Below are positions 16,407-24,106 of a DNA stretch of 47,112 bases, piece by piece. Origin of the DNA: Phycisphaerales bacterium. Its GTDB lineage: Bacteria; Planctomycetota; Phycisphaerae; UBA1845. How positions within the stretch are numbered: the stretch's first letter is position 1; each line of letters opens with the position of its first letter. Position numbers and translations under genes: made by a program. The notes beneath the pieces are model-generated. The model searched no databases and was not told the DNA's origin. It saw nothing but the letters and a program-made list of their open reading frames with translations. The stretch lies in contig JACKHG010000023.1 in NCBI GenBank assembly GCA_020639115.1, forward strand, positions 1-47,112. Direction: 5' to 3'.

Positions 16407-17564
16407 CTATTCGGCGTCCTCCATGAGCAGTTCGAGGTAGGCCTGATACGCATAAACCCGATCACGCCGCTTCCCGGTCGTCTCCCGCAGGATCCCCAGA
16501 CGCTCGAGCACCTCAATCGCCTTGCGCGCCGGTGGGGCGCTCAGTCCCAGTACGTCTGCCGCCCTGCCCACGGTCACCATCGGATGCGTCGGCAACTGAT
16601 CGAACAACTGTATGGCGGCGACGGTCACGCCGTCGTGCTCCAGCACCCGCCGGCGATCACGCCCAAACAGCGCATGCAGCCCCTGCGCCACGCGCACGCC
16701 ATCCCCGGCTGCCGCGTACACACACTCCAGGAAAAACCGCGTCCAGCCCTCCCAGTCGCCGTCATTGCGCACAGCCGCCAGACGCTGATAGTACTCCGCC
16801 TGGCGACGCTTCAACGCCACGCTCAAATAGAGCAGCGGCTGCCCCAGCAGACCCCAGTGCTCGACCAGCAACGCAATCAAGAGCCGCCCCACCCGACCAT
16901 TGCCGTCGAGGAAAGGGTGGATCGTCTCAAACTGAACGTGGGCCAGACCCGCGCGCACCAGCGGCGGCAACCGGTCATCACCGTGCAGCCACCGATCGAG
17001 CGCCGCCAGCGCATCGGGTACCTGCTCGGGTGGCGGCGGAACGAAGCGCGCGTTGCCCGGCCGACTGCCGCCGATCCAGTTCTGCGAACGACGGATTTCC
17101 TCCGGCTGCTTGTCGGCGCCACGCACACCCGTCATCAGGTGTCGGTGCGCCGCACAAAGCAGACGCGTGCTCAACGGCAATCCCTCCGGGTCCGCCATCT
17201 GCCGGCGCGCGAACGTCAATGCCTCCACGTAGTTGCAGACCTCTTCGACGTCGTCGGGGCGGTCCGACCGCTGCGTCGCTTCGAACGTGAGCACGTCGCG
17301 CAGCGTCGCCTGCGTCCCCTCGATCTGCGAGGTAATCACCGCCTCCTTGCGCACAAAGCCGTAAAGGAACCAGTCGGTGCTGGGGACCATCTTCCCCGCC
17401 ACGTCCAGCCGGCCGATCTCAGCCAGCGCGCGCGCATGCAGTTCCGCCAGCGATTCGTCCAGAACCAATGGCGGATCAGCCGGGGGCAGCGGATGCGGTA
17501 CAAACGCGCGCACCGTCTCGTCGTATGCCGTCGTGATTTGATAGCGTCCCGTCTGCCGTCCCAT
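16407..17564 (-). CDS. Fic-family AMP-transferase with N-terminal inhibitory motif and C-terminal winged helix
   Basis: Fic proteins transfer AMP (or other nucleotides) from ATP to target hydroxyls. The catalytic motif HPFLDGNGR is at residues 216-224, matching HPFx(D/E)GNGR, with the modifying His at 216. The N-terminal inhibitory motif (S/T)xxxE(G/N) reads TSQIEG at residues 78-83, which places it in class II. Upstream is a Fic_N domain. The C-terminal ~70 residues look like a winged helix (VTVGRAADVLGLSAPPARKA, then LERLGILRE), so the protein may bind DNA and regulate itself. Total 385 residues. The start at 17564 agrees with the mapped promoter, leaving a leader of about 50 bases. Targets unknown. 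Confidence 0.92.
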   Translation of the reverse strand: MGRQTGRYQITTAYDETVRAFVPHPLPPADPPLVLDESLAELHARALAEIGRLDVAGKMVPSTDWFLYGFVRKEAVITSQIEGTQATLRDVLTFEATQRSDRPDDVEEVCNYVEALTFARRQMADPEGLPLSTRLLCAAHRHLMTGVRGADKQPEEIRRSQNWIGGSRPGNARFVPPPPEQVPDALAALDRWLHGDDRLPPLVRAGLAHVQFETIHPFLDGNGRVGRLLIALLVEHWGLLGQPLLYLSVALKRRQAEYYQRLAAVRNDGDWEGWTRFFLECVYAAAGDGVRVAQGLHALFGRDRRRVLEHDGVTVAAIQLFDQLPTHPMVTVGRAADVLGLSAPPARKAIEVLERLGILRETTGKRRDRVYAYQAYLELLMEDAE

Positions 17565-17608
17565 GGCTGCGCATCGATCCTTTCTCAGCCTACCCAACTA
17601 AGCAACAG

Positions 17609-17650
17609 TCGTTTCTTAGCCAGCATAACTAAGAAACGATCGTTTGTCAA
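17609..17650 (-). promoter_or_regulatory. Sigma-70 promoter of the Fic gene with overlapping operator
   Basis: On the minus strand TTGACA (17650-17645) and TATGCT (17627-17622) are separated by exactly 17 bases, an excellent -35/-10 pair. An 11-base perfect inverted repeat, TCGTTTCTTAG at 17609-17619 and CTAAGAAACGA at 17629-17639 (plus strand), flanks the -10 box, spanning the spacer and the expected start site. The spacer also contains the palindrome AACGATCGTT. Confidence 0.75.
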
Positions 17651-17940
17651 CCTGCCATACCCCTCAGCGGGCCGATAATTCGAACATCCGCCCAATGCGA
17701 TACACAAGTTACTACTATTTAATAGTTTATGATTCTCAGCGCCCGAATCACGGGTGTCCCGCTGTTCGAGAGCTGTGCTCACCGGCAGCGTGCCGTTTCT
17801 TGTCACGCGCGCCCATACGGGCCACCAAGCCTTTGCGTGCCCCCGAGCGTCCCCGTGCACCAGAGGCGATCCCGGAGTGGAGACAGCGCACACAGAGACG
17901 CGGAGGCGCCGAGCAGGATGTCTGAATAGACTCCCGCTGT

Positions 17941-17976
17941 TCTCTGTGTTCTCTGTGTTCTCTGTGTCCTCTGTGG
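17941..17976. repeat. Nine-base tandem repeat (TCTCTGTGT x4)
   Basis: Four units: three exact TCTCTGTGT and one CCTCTGTGG, followed by TTAA. It lies just beyond the 3' end of the phosphoesterase gene. A related CACAGAGACGCGGAGG string is at 17891-17906. The remainder of 17651-18024 shows no gene. Confidence 0.75.
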
Positions 17977-18024
17977 TTAATCCCCATCGGCCGCGGAGCG
18001 GCTGGGGATAGCGGCGCTTGGTCT

Positions 18025-18510
18025 TCAGCGCAGCTCGTGGAATTCCAAAACGTCGTCGGCGAGGTTGAGCGTGGCCACCGTGTAGGCCGCGGCGCGCTGG
18101 AGGGCGCCGGGGTTGATGATGCGGGTGCGGCTGACGCGTTCGTCGCGGGCGGCGTGGGTGTGGCCGTGGAGGATGTAGTCCGTATTGGGGTGGGCGAGGG
18201 CGGTGCGGAACTGCGGTTCATGTCCGTGGAAAACCTGGATGGTGCGCCCGGCGAGGGTGAGTTCGAGGGGACTGGCGGCCGGGGCCGTCAGCCCCACCGT
18301 CTGCAGGTACGCATTGACCGCCTGGGTGGGCACGTCGCAGTTGCCCCAGACGAAGCGGAGGTCGCGGCCGACAAACTCTTCGAAGACGTCGACGCCGCCG
18401 ATGTCGCCGCAGTGGATGAAGGTCTGGGCCCCGCGTTCGTCGAGCAGCGCGAGTGCCTGGCGGACGCGGTCGGCGCGGCCGTGGCTGTCGGAGAGGAGAC
18501 CGAGGATCAT
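18025..18510 (-). CDS. YfcE/MJ0936-like metallophosphoesterase
   Basis: A 161-residue calcineurin-like phosphoesterase. All signature blocks are visible in order: LLSDSHG (D-x-H), HCGDIGG (GD), VWGNCD (GNxD), VFHGHE and ILHGHTH (GHTH), then NPGAL. These residues bind two metal ions. Family members hydrolyse phosphodiesters; the physiological substrate is usually unknown. The start at 18510 has GGAGG five bases upstream and overlaps the stop of the upstream gene by ATGA, so the two are translationally coupled. A longer version from 18705 would run inside the upstream gene in another frame and was rejected. Confidence 0.9.
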   Translation of the reverse strand: MILGLLSDSHGRADRVRQALALLDERGAQTFIHCGDIGGVDVFEEFVGRDLRFVWGNCDVPTQAVNAYLQTVGLTAPAASPLELTLAGRTIQVFHGHEPQFRTALAHPNTDYILHGHTHAARDERVSRTRIINPGALQRAAAYTVATLNLADDVLEFHELR

Positions 18511-19127
18511 GGGGCCTCCGGGTCGGTGGCGATGGACTCCAGGATGAGACCCCAGAGGCGTTCGTCCTTGTGGGTGACGGGTGCCGGCGAGTGGAACTGG
18601 ATGACGTACGCCTCGCGGAGATCGCCCGGGTTGGCCGAGGGCGCGATGGCCCCGACGACGAAGACGTGCTCGCCGACGATCTGGCCCATCAGTTCGGGCG
18701 TCCACTCGAGCATGACGCCGGACCAGTCGCCGAAGTCAGCCTCGGTGACGTGGATTTGGCGCGGGCTGCCCATGAACGATAGCAGGTTGAAGTCCTCCAG
18801 GACCTGCTGGCAGATGAACTCGATGGACTCGTCGGCGAGCACGGGGATGCGTCCGATGTCGACGCTGCGGTGGTTGCTGCCCTGGGGCGCGAAGGTGCTC
18901 ACGCGGCCATTGTTGTGGGCGAGTTTGTCGCCCTGGTAGGCCCAGCCCGCCGGCGGGGCAAAGCTGGCGCGCCAACCGGCTGGTGCGACCCGATCGCCGA
19001 GTGCGGGCGGAGGTGGCTCGCGGGTGGCGAGGAGGGCAGCCCCGAGCATGCTGCCGAAGAGGCCGATGGTGAAGGCCTTGGCGCGGCGCGGGGTGTTGAC
19101 GACGCGTTGGGGTCGGGTGGTGGTCAT
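18507..19127 (-). CDS. Membrane-anchored protein of unknown function, 206 residues
   Basis: Not recognised by name. A basic start (MTTTRPQRVVNTPRRAKA) precedes one hydrophobic span (FTIGLFGSMLGAALL) and a proline-rich stretch (REPPPPALG); the rest is outside the membrane. The outer domain begins GWRASFAPPAGW, then runs of alternating strands and a helix to LWGLILESIATDP, loosely like PsbP/Mog1 alpha-beta sandwich proteins. It is translationally coupled to the phosphoesterase (ATGA at 18507-18510). It is divergent from the DUF502 gene; 19128-19306 holds promoters only, with no clear ribosome site for this gene. Confidence 0.6.
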   Translation of the reverse strand: MTTTRPQRVVNTPRRAKAFTIGLFGSMLGAALLATREPPPPALGDRVAPAGWRASFAPPAGWAYQGDKLAHNNGRVSTFAPQGSNHRSVDIGRIPVLADESIEFICQQVLEDFNLLSFMGSPRQIHVTEADFGDWSGVMLEWTPELMGQIVGEHVFVVGAIAPSANPGDLREAYVIQFHSPAPVTHKDERLWGLILESIATDPEAP

Positions 19128-19306
19128 TCTGGCGGTATCGTAAGGGAGGGTGGAAAGGTGGGCAACGGTTGACCGAATCGCCGGAAGTTTCTACATTTCC
19201 GCAAGTTAGGCGCGATTCGCGGCTGATGGCGCAGCGGCGACGGATCGGCCTGACGGGCCCGCGGTCGAGGCAGGGAACGCCGTAATCGAGTCCAGGATGT
19301 GACCCG

Positions 19307-20188
19307 ATGGATGAATTCAAGCGTTTCTTCCTGCGTGGGTTGGCTGCGGTGCTGCCCACGCTGCTGACAATTGCGATATTTCTGTGGGCGTATAACTTCA
19401 TCGAGACGTACATGGGGCGGCACATCACGGCGGCGATGCTGCAGGTGATGACGTGGACGGGCCCGCCGGAGGCGTCGGTGGTGGACCCGGTGGACGATGC
19501 CCTGAAGTACGGCCGGCCGCTGGACGAGTGGCTGGGCCCGGAGCACGGCAACGACGCCGGGCGGCGGGTGACCGAGGAATATAAGATCATCACGAGCAAG
19601 GCGTTGGAGAGCCCGCGGGAGCAGGTGCGGTTGCGGGCGCGGCGGGAGCAGTCGGCGGCGTTGTGGCGGATTGCGTTCGCGAAATACCGGTTGCACTTGA
19701 TCGGTTTCGTGATTGCGATCATTGTCGTATACTTCGTCGGCTTCTTTCTGGCGAGCTATATAGGACGCGCGGCGCTGCGGGTGATGGAGAACGCGGTAGG
19801 ACGGATGCCGCTGGTGCGGGCGATCTACCCGAACATCAAGCAGGTCACCGACTTCCTGTTTGGCGAGCACAAGCTGGAGTTTTCGGGAGTGGTGGCGGTG
19901 CCCTATCCGCGGACGGGCATCTGGTCGGTCGGGTTGCTGACCGGCGGCCCGCTTAAAGCAGTAGCGGAACAGGCGGGTGAGGACCTGGTGGCGATCTTCA
20001 TCCCGAGCTCGCCGACGCCGGTGACGGGATACACGATCATGGTGCCGCGGCGCGACGTGATCGAGCTGGCGATTTCGATCGACGAGGTGCTGCGGTTCGT
20101 CATCAGTGCGGGGGTGATCAAACCCGACACGGAACTGCGTCTCAAGGGTTCCGGTGAGAATGTTCCGACTACCTTGGATCATGCGTGA
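19307..20188 (+). CDS. DUF502 family membrane protein
   Basis: First gene of the series leading to rne. At 293 residues it is longer than the usual ~200-250. The family core is visible: FLRGLAAVLPTLLTIAIFLW (span 1), IGFVIAIIVVYFVGFFLASY (span 2), then GRMPLVRAIYPNIKQVTDFL, VPYPRTGIWSVGLLTG and IFIPSSPTPVTGYTIMVPR. The extra length is a ~75-residue insertion between the two spans (about residues 45-125), charged and helix-prone. Function of DUF502 is unsettled. It ends 12 bases before hpf, so it is probably co-transcribed. Confidence 0.85.
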   Translation: MDEFKRFFLRGLAAVLPTLLTIAIFLWAYNFIETYMGRHITAAMLQVMTWTGPPEASVVDPVDDALKYGRPLDEWLGPEHGNDAGRRVTEEYKIITSKALESPREQVRLRARREQSAALWRIAFAKYRLHLIGFVIAIIVVYFVGFFLASYIGRAALRVMENAVGRMPLVRAIYPNIKQVTDFLFGEHKLEFSGVVAVPYPRTGIWSVGLLTGGPLKAVAEQAGEDLVAIFIPSSPTPVTGYTIMVPRRDVIELAISIDEVLRFVISAGVIKPDTELRLKGSGENVPTTLDHA

Positions 20189-20200
20189 GGAGGCCGACGG

Positions 20201-20506
20201 GTGCAGATATCAGTGACCGGCAGGCACATGGAGATTTCTCCGCAGATACGGGAATACACGGAGGAGAAGGTCGGGCGGCTGCCGCGTTATTACGATCGCG
20301 TGCACGCCGTCGACGTCGTCCTGGACCGCGACGGTGACCAGACGGTGGTGGAGATGCTGGTCAAGGCCGCCGGAACGCAGGAGTTCGTGGCGAAGGAGAC
20401 AGGTCCCGACGCCATGAGCTGCATCGACGTGCTGGTGGACAAGCTCGAGCGGCAGTTGACGAAGCACAAGGAGCGATTTCGCAACCGCAAGCACCCGGGC
20501 AATTGA
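20201..20506 (+). CDS. hpf: Ribosome hibernation-promoting factor (short HPF/RaiA family)
   Basis: A 101-residue member of the HPF/YfiA family, which binds the 30S decoding centre and silences or stores ribosomes under stress. It starts MQISVTGRHMEISPQIREYTEEKV and has the core DxVLDRDGDQTVVEMLV, then DALSCIDVLVDKLERQLTKHKER-like ending, with the family's basic tail (RFRNRKHPGN). It lacks the C-terminal dimerisation domain of long HPF. The GTG start at 20201 has GAGGAGG seven bases upstream. It lies between DUF502 and ptsN, an arrangement known from proteobacterial rpoN loci, though rpoN is not here. Confidence 0.93.
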   Translation: MQISVTGRHMEISPQIREYTEEKVGRLPRYYDRVHAVDVVLDRDGDQTVVEMLVKAAGTQEFVAKETGPDAMSCIDVLVDKLERQLTKHKERFRNRKHPGN

Positions 20507-20617
20507 GGTTGCCGGCGGCCGGTGCTGCGCCGGAACCGCCCGGCTCGTCCGACAGAACCGGCCGGGAGCGGCAGCGAGCGCAAACGAACCGCGCCTGTCG
20601 GCATCGAGAGGTCAGGT

Positions 20618-21091
20618 ATGAAGCTGATTGATTTCTTCGTCATCGACGCCTGTATTCCGGAACTGAAGGCGACCGATCGCAACGGCGTGATCCGCGAGAT
20701 GATCGAGAGCCTCGCCGCGGCAGGCGCCATCGCGGCGGAGGACACGGAAGCTGTCGCACGGGCGTGCATCGCGCGGGAGAATCACGGCAGCACGGGCTTC
20801 GGCAAGGGTGTCGCGGTCCCGCACGTGAAGCACCCGTCGGTCAAGAAGATGGCGGCGTCGATCGCGCGTTCGACGGTGGGGATCGACTTTGCGGCGCTGG
20901 ACCGGGCGCCGGTGTACACGGTCGTCATGCTGCTGAGCAACGATCAGGATCCGGACAAGCATCTCGCCGCGATGGAGCGGATCTTCCGGCACCTGCAGCG
21001 CGACAACTTCCGCCGGTTCCTGCGGCAGGCGGAGACGCAGGACGCGATGCGCGACTTGATCGTCGAGGCCGACGAGATGCAGGAGAACTGA
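20618..21091 (+). CDS. ptsN: PTS IIA component, nitrogen-regulatory/fructose type (PtsN-like)
   Basis: A 157-residue EIIA of the PtsN/fructose family. The phosphorylated His is at 69, in the motif GKGVAVPHVKHPSV (family G-x-G-x-A-x-P-H). C-terminal VVMLLSNDQDPDKHLAAMERI and a final helix match the family. The start at 20618 (MKLIDFFVIDACIPEL) is the standard N-terminus. No EIIB or EIIC domain is fused and none is in view, so a regulatory rather than transport role is likely. Between hpf and ptsH on the same strand; 112 bases separate it from hpf. Confidence 0.9.
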   Translation: MKLIDFFVIDACIPELKATDRNGVIREMIESLAAAGAIAAEDTEAVARACIARENHGSTGFGKGVAVPHVKHPSVKKMAASIARSTVGIDFAALDRAPVYTVVMLLSNDQDPDKHLAAMERIFRHLQRDNFRRFLRQAETQDAMRDLIVEADEMQEN

Positions 21092-21186
21092 CGTGGACGG
21101 CGGCGGCCGGACCTGCAGCGCGCGACGCTTGCGGCATGCGACCCGATCCGCCCGGTTCACTTCATGCAGAACCACGAGCGCGAACT

Positions 21187-21474
21187 GTGTGCGGGGTCGA
21201 CCACCACATCCTCAAGGAAGTCGAGATCGTCAACCGCCAGGGTCTGCACGCCCGGCCGGTGATGAAGTTCGTCGACCTGGCGTGCACGTTCCAGTCTTCG
21301 ATCCTCGTGGACCGGGGGGATGGCACGGAGCAGGTGGACGGCAAGAGCCCGATGCACATGATGCTGCTCGCGGCACCGCAGGGATCGCGGCTGCGCATCC
21401 TGGCCCGCGGCGAGGACGCGGCGAAGGCGGTGGACGCGCTGGTGCAGCTCGTCAACGAAGGCTTTGGCGAATGA
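21187..21474 (+). CDS. ptsH: HPr phosphocarrier protein
   Basis: A ~95-residue HPr, the small phosphocarrier between EI and EIIA. The active-site His is at 21, in RQGLHARPVMKFV. The regulatory serine region DGKSPMHMMLLAA retains Ser54, the equivalent of the HprK-phosphorylated Ser46. The end, VDALVQLVNEGFGE, is typical. The start is the only soft point: a GTG at 21187 is the first in-frame start giving a normal length, and no strong ribosome site is seen. A serine for HprK remains although no hprK is in the window. Confidence 0.88.
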   Translation: MCGVDHHILKEVEIVNRQGLHARPVMKFVDLACTFQSSILVDRGDGTEQVDGKSPMHMMLLAAPQGSRLRILARGEDAAKAVDALVQLVNEGFGE

Positions 21475-21581
21475 CCGGCGCCCGCCGGCACGATGGGCCA
21501 TCGGCAACCGGTTGTCCGTCGGAAAACAGGGTCACCCGACTCCAGGACATGGCTCGCAGGCAGGGGCATTAACCGCGCGCG

Positions 21582-23324
21582 ATGGAGATTCTCCGTGGCA
21601 TTTCAGTGGCACCCGGGGTGGCGATCGCCGAAGCCGTGGTGCTCGACGCCGAGGAATACCGCATCCCCCGGCGGCTGATCTCCGCAACCCTGGTCGATGC
21701 GCAGTGCGACCTGACGGATCGGGCGGTCGAGGCCTCGATCGCCGAGCTGGTTACGCAGCGCGACGACATGCGCGGGCAGTTAGGCCAGGACGCCAGCGAC
21801 ATCTTCAACTGGCACGTCGGCGTGCTCCAGGCCCCCCACCTCCGCGACCAGATCAAGCAACTCATCCGCGAAAAGCTCTTCGCTGCGGCGTACGCCACCA
21901 GCATCGTGATGCGCACGTACCAGCGCCGCTTCCTGAAGATGAACGACCCGATCCTGGCCGAGCGTGTTCGCGACGTGCAGGATATCGAACGCCGCTTGCT
22001 GCGCAACATCCTCGGCGAGGCGCGCGAGGATCTCGCGCACTTCAGCAAGCCGGTGGTGATCGTGGCGCACGACCTATCGCCGTCGCAGACCGCCCAGCTC
22101 AGCCGGGCCAAAATCCTCGGCGTGGCGATGGACGTCGGCGGCGCCGCGTCGCACACGGCGATTCTGCTGCGCAGCCTGGGGCGTCCGGCGGTGGTCGGCG
22201 TGGCGGACCTGTCCTCGCGGGTCAGCGGCGGCGACGTGATCATCGTCGACGGCGCCAACGGCCTGGTGGTGATCCAACCGGACGAGCCCACGCTCGAGCA
22301 GTACCGGGCGCAGGTCGAGCGGTACACGCGGATCCGCGACGAACTCGCGACGCTGCGCGACCTGCCCGCCGTGTCCAAGGACGGCGTCGAGTTCAAGCTG
22401 ATGGCGAACATCGAGTTCCAGAGCGAGGTGCCGATCTGTCTGGAACAGGGCGCCGACGGCGTCGGACTGTTCCGCACCGAGTTTCTATACCTCCGCAGCC
22501 GGGGGGAGCCTAGCGAGGAGGAGCAGTACCAGGCGTACCGCGAGGCGGTGCTGGCGGCCAAGGGCCGGCCGGTGACCATCCGCACGTTCGACCTCGGGGC
22601 CGACAAGTACACGCAGGAGAAGTTCATCGAGGGGGAACCGAACCCGATGCTCGGGCTGCGGTCGATCCGCTACAGCCTGCAGCGGTTGGACATGTTCAAG
22701 GTGCAGTTACGGGCGATCCTGCGGGCGGCGACGGCGGGTGAGGTGCGGTTGATGTTCCCGCTGATCATCAGCCTGATGGAGTACCGGCAGGCGAAAATGG
22801 TGCTGCACGACGCCATCGAGGATCTGGAGGACGAGCGGGTACCGTACAACGGGGACGTGAAGACGGGGATTATGATCGAGACCCCGGCGGCAGCCATCCA
22901 GTGCCGGGATTTTGCCCGGGAAGTGGGCTTTGTCAGTGTTGGGACGAACGATCTGGTGCAATATCTGCTGGCGGTGGACCGGGGGAACCAGCGGGTGTCG
23001 CGGTACTACACGTCGGCCCATCCGGCGGTTCTGCGGGTGATTCACGACGTAATTCGCACTTGCACGCGGGCGGGGGTCGACTGTAGCTTATGTGGTGAAA
23101 CGGCGGGAGAGCCGTTATATACTATGTTGTTGGCTGGCCTGGGGTTGCGATGCTTCTCCATGGCGCCGCACAACATCCCGGAGGTCAAGAAACTCCTGCG
23201 GATGTGTACGATGAAGCAGATGGAGCGGGTGGCCCGCCGGGCGTTGTCGTTCGAGACGGACCGGCAAGTGGTCAACTATCTGCGCAGCCAGACACGGAAA
23301 ATCCTGCCGGACGACCCGATCTAG
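21582..23324 (+). CDS. ptsI: PTS enzyme I (phosphoenolpyruvate-protein phosphotransferase)
   Basis: A 580-residue EI, normal length, which takes phosphate from PEP and passes it to HPr. The phosphohistidine is at 191, in GGAASHTAILLRSLGRPAV. The PEP-binding barrel has FRTEFLYLRSR, RTFDLGADKY, NPMLGLRSIRYSL, LMFPLI and IMIETPAA, and near the end the catalytic cysteine in CSLCGETAGEP. An in-frame TAA nine bases upstream fixes the start at 21582 or later. It follows ptsH by 107 bases and precedes the TIGR03936 gene by 14 bases. 21475-21581 holds nothing recognisable. Confidence 0.95.
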   Translation: MEILRGISVAPGVAIAEAVVLDAEEYRIPRRLISATLVDAQCDLTDRAVEASIAELVTQRDDMRGQLGQDASDIFNWHVGVLQAPHLRDQIKQLIREKLFAAAYATSIVMRTYQRRFLKMNDPILAERVRDVQDIERRLLRNILGEAREDLAHFSKPVVIVAHDLSPSQTAQLSRAKILGVAMDVGGAASHTAILLRSLGRPAVVGVADLSSRVSGGDVIIVDGANGLVVIQPDEPTLEQYRAQVERYTRIRDELATLRDLPAVSKDGVEFKLMANIEFQSEVPICLEQGADGVGLFRTEFLYLRSRGEPSEEEQYQAYREAVLAAKGRPVTIRTFDLGADKYTQEKFIEGEPNPMLGLRSIRYSLQRLDMFKVQLRAILRAATAGEVRLMFPLIISLMEYRQAKMVLHDAIEDLEDERVPYNGDVKTGIMIETPAAAIQCRDFAREVGFVSVGTNDLVQYLLAVDRGNQRVSRYYTSAHPAVLRVIHDVIRTCTRAGVDCSLCGETAGEPLYTMLLAGLGLRCFSMAPHNIPEVKKLLRMCTMKQMERVARRALSFETDRQVVNYLRSQTRKILPDDPI

Positions 23325-23338
23325 CGGAGCGTGCGGCA

Positions 23339-24106
23339 GTGCGGAAATTGATAACAGACGGTCCGGGCGCGCGCTCGGAACCGGCAGAAAAGAACAAGCG
23401 GGACGGATCAGGCAACGATCGACGTTTGGACGGAGTGAACGAAGCGGCAACGCGACATCGTTACGCGGTCGACTTTGCGGTCGACGGGGACATCCGGTTC
23501 ATCGCCCATAATGACATGGTGCGGTTGTTCGCGCGGGCTTGTGTCCGGGCGGAGATACCGGTTTCCTACTCCGCGGGCTTCAATCCTCGTGTGCGTCTCT
23601 CCTTGCCTTGTCCGCGCCCGGTCGGTCAGGCCTCTGATGTAGAGCGGGTGCTGATCGACTTTCGGGAAACGATCGAAACCGATGCGGTGGTGGCGCGACT
23701 GCAAGCGCAGATGCCCGCGGGCATCACGATTCAACGAGCCACCGCGCTCGCGCGGTCCGATTCGAGCCCCCCTGAGTGGATGCTGTACCGCATCCATCCG
23801 GTGCCCGCTGACGCCGAGGCGTTGGAGCGGCGCGCCGCCCTTCTGCTGGATTCCGATGTCGTTGAGATCACGCGCGTTCGCCATCGAGACCAGAAGTCTC
23901 GCGTGGTGAACATCCGGCCGTACATCGACACGATCCGCGTCGCGGGACGCGAGCTCTTCGTGGCGATGTTCATCACCCATTCCGGGTCGGCCACACCGAG
24001 CGAGGTGTGCCGCGCCCTGGGCATGGAGGCTGACGCGATCAACCACTTGGTCCGTCGCGTGGAGATCCGATGGCACGAGAAGCTGCCGAACCCAAATCCG
24101 ACGTAA
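23339..24106 (+). CDS. TIGR03936/DUF2344 protein (radical SAM-linked family, stand-alone)
   Basis: A ~255-residue protein of the DUF2344 (TIGR03936) family. This domain is commonly fused to, or next to, a radical SAM protein and often sits beside RNase E/G. Seen: RYAVDFAVDGDIRFIAHNDM, then RLFARACVRAEIPVSYSAGFNPRV and LSLPCPRPVG, which are the family hallmark. The GTG at 23339 has GGAG nine bases upstream; the first ~35 residues are a charged extension. It overlaps the rne start by 37 bases in a different frame, so the two are probably coupled. No radical SAM gene is in this window. Confidence 0.85.
   Translation: MRKLITDGPGARSEPAEKNKRDGSGNDRRLDGVNEAATRHRYAVDFAVDGDIRFIAHNDMVRLFARACVRAEIPVSYSAGFNPRVRLSLPCPRPVGQASDVERVLIDFRETIETDAVVARLQAQMPAGITIQRATALARSDSSPPEWMLYRIHPVPADAEALERRAALLLDSDVVEITRVRHRDQKSRVVNIRPYIDTIRVAGRELFVAMFITHSGSATPSEVCRALGMEADAINHLVRRVEIRWHEKLPNPNPT

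Noticed and set aside
18511..18705. N-terminal extension of the phosphoesterase gene to 18705.
   Set aside because: It lies wholly inside the upstream gene in another frame; the ATGA overlap and GGAGG at 18510 favour the shorter protein.
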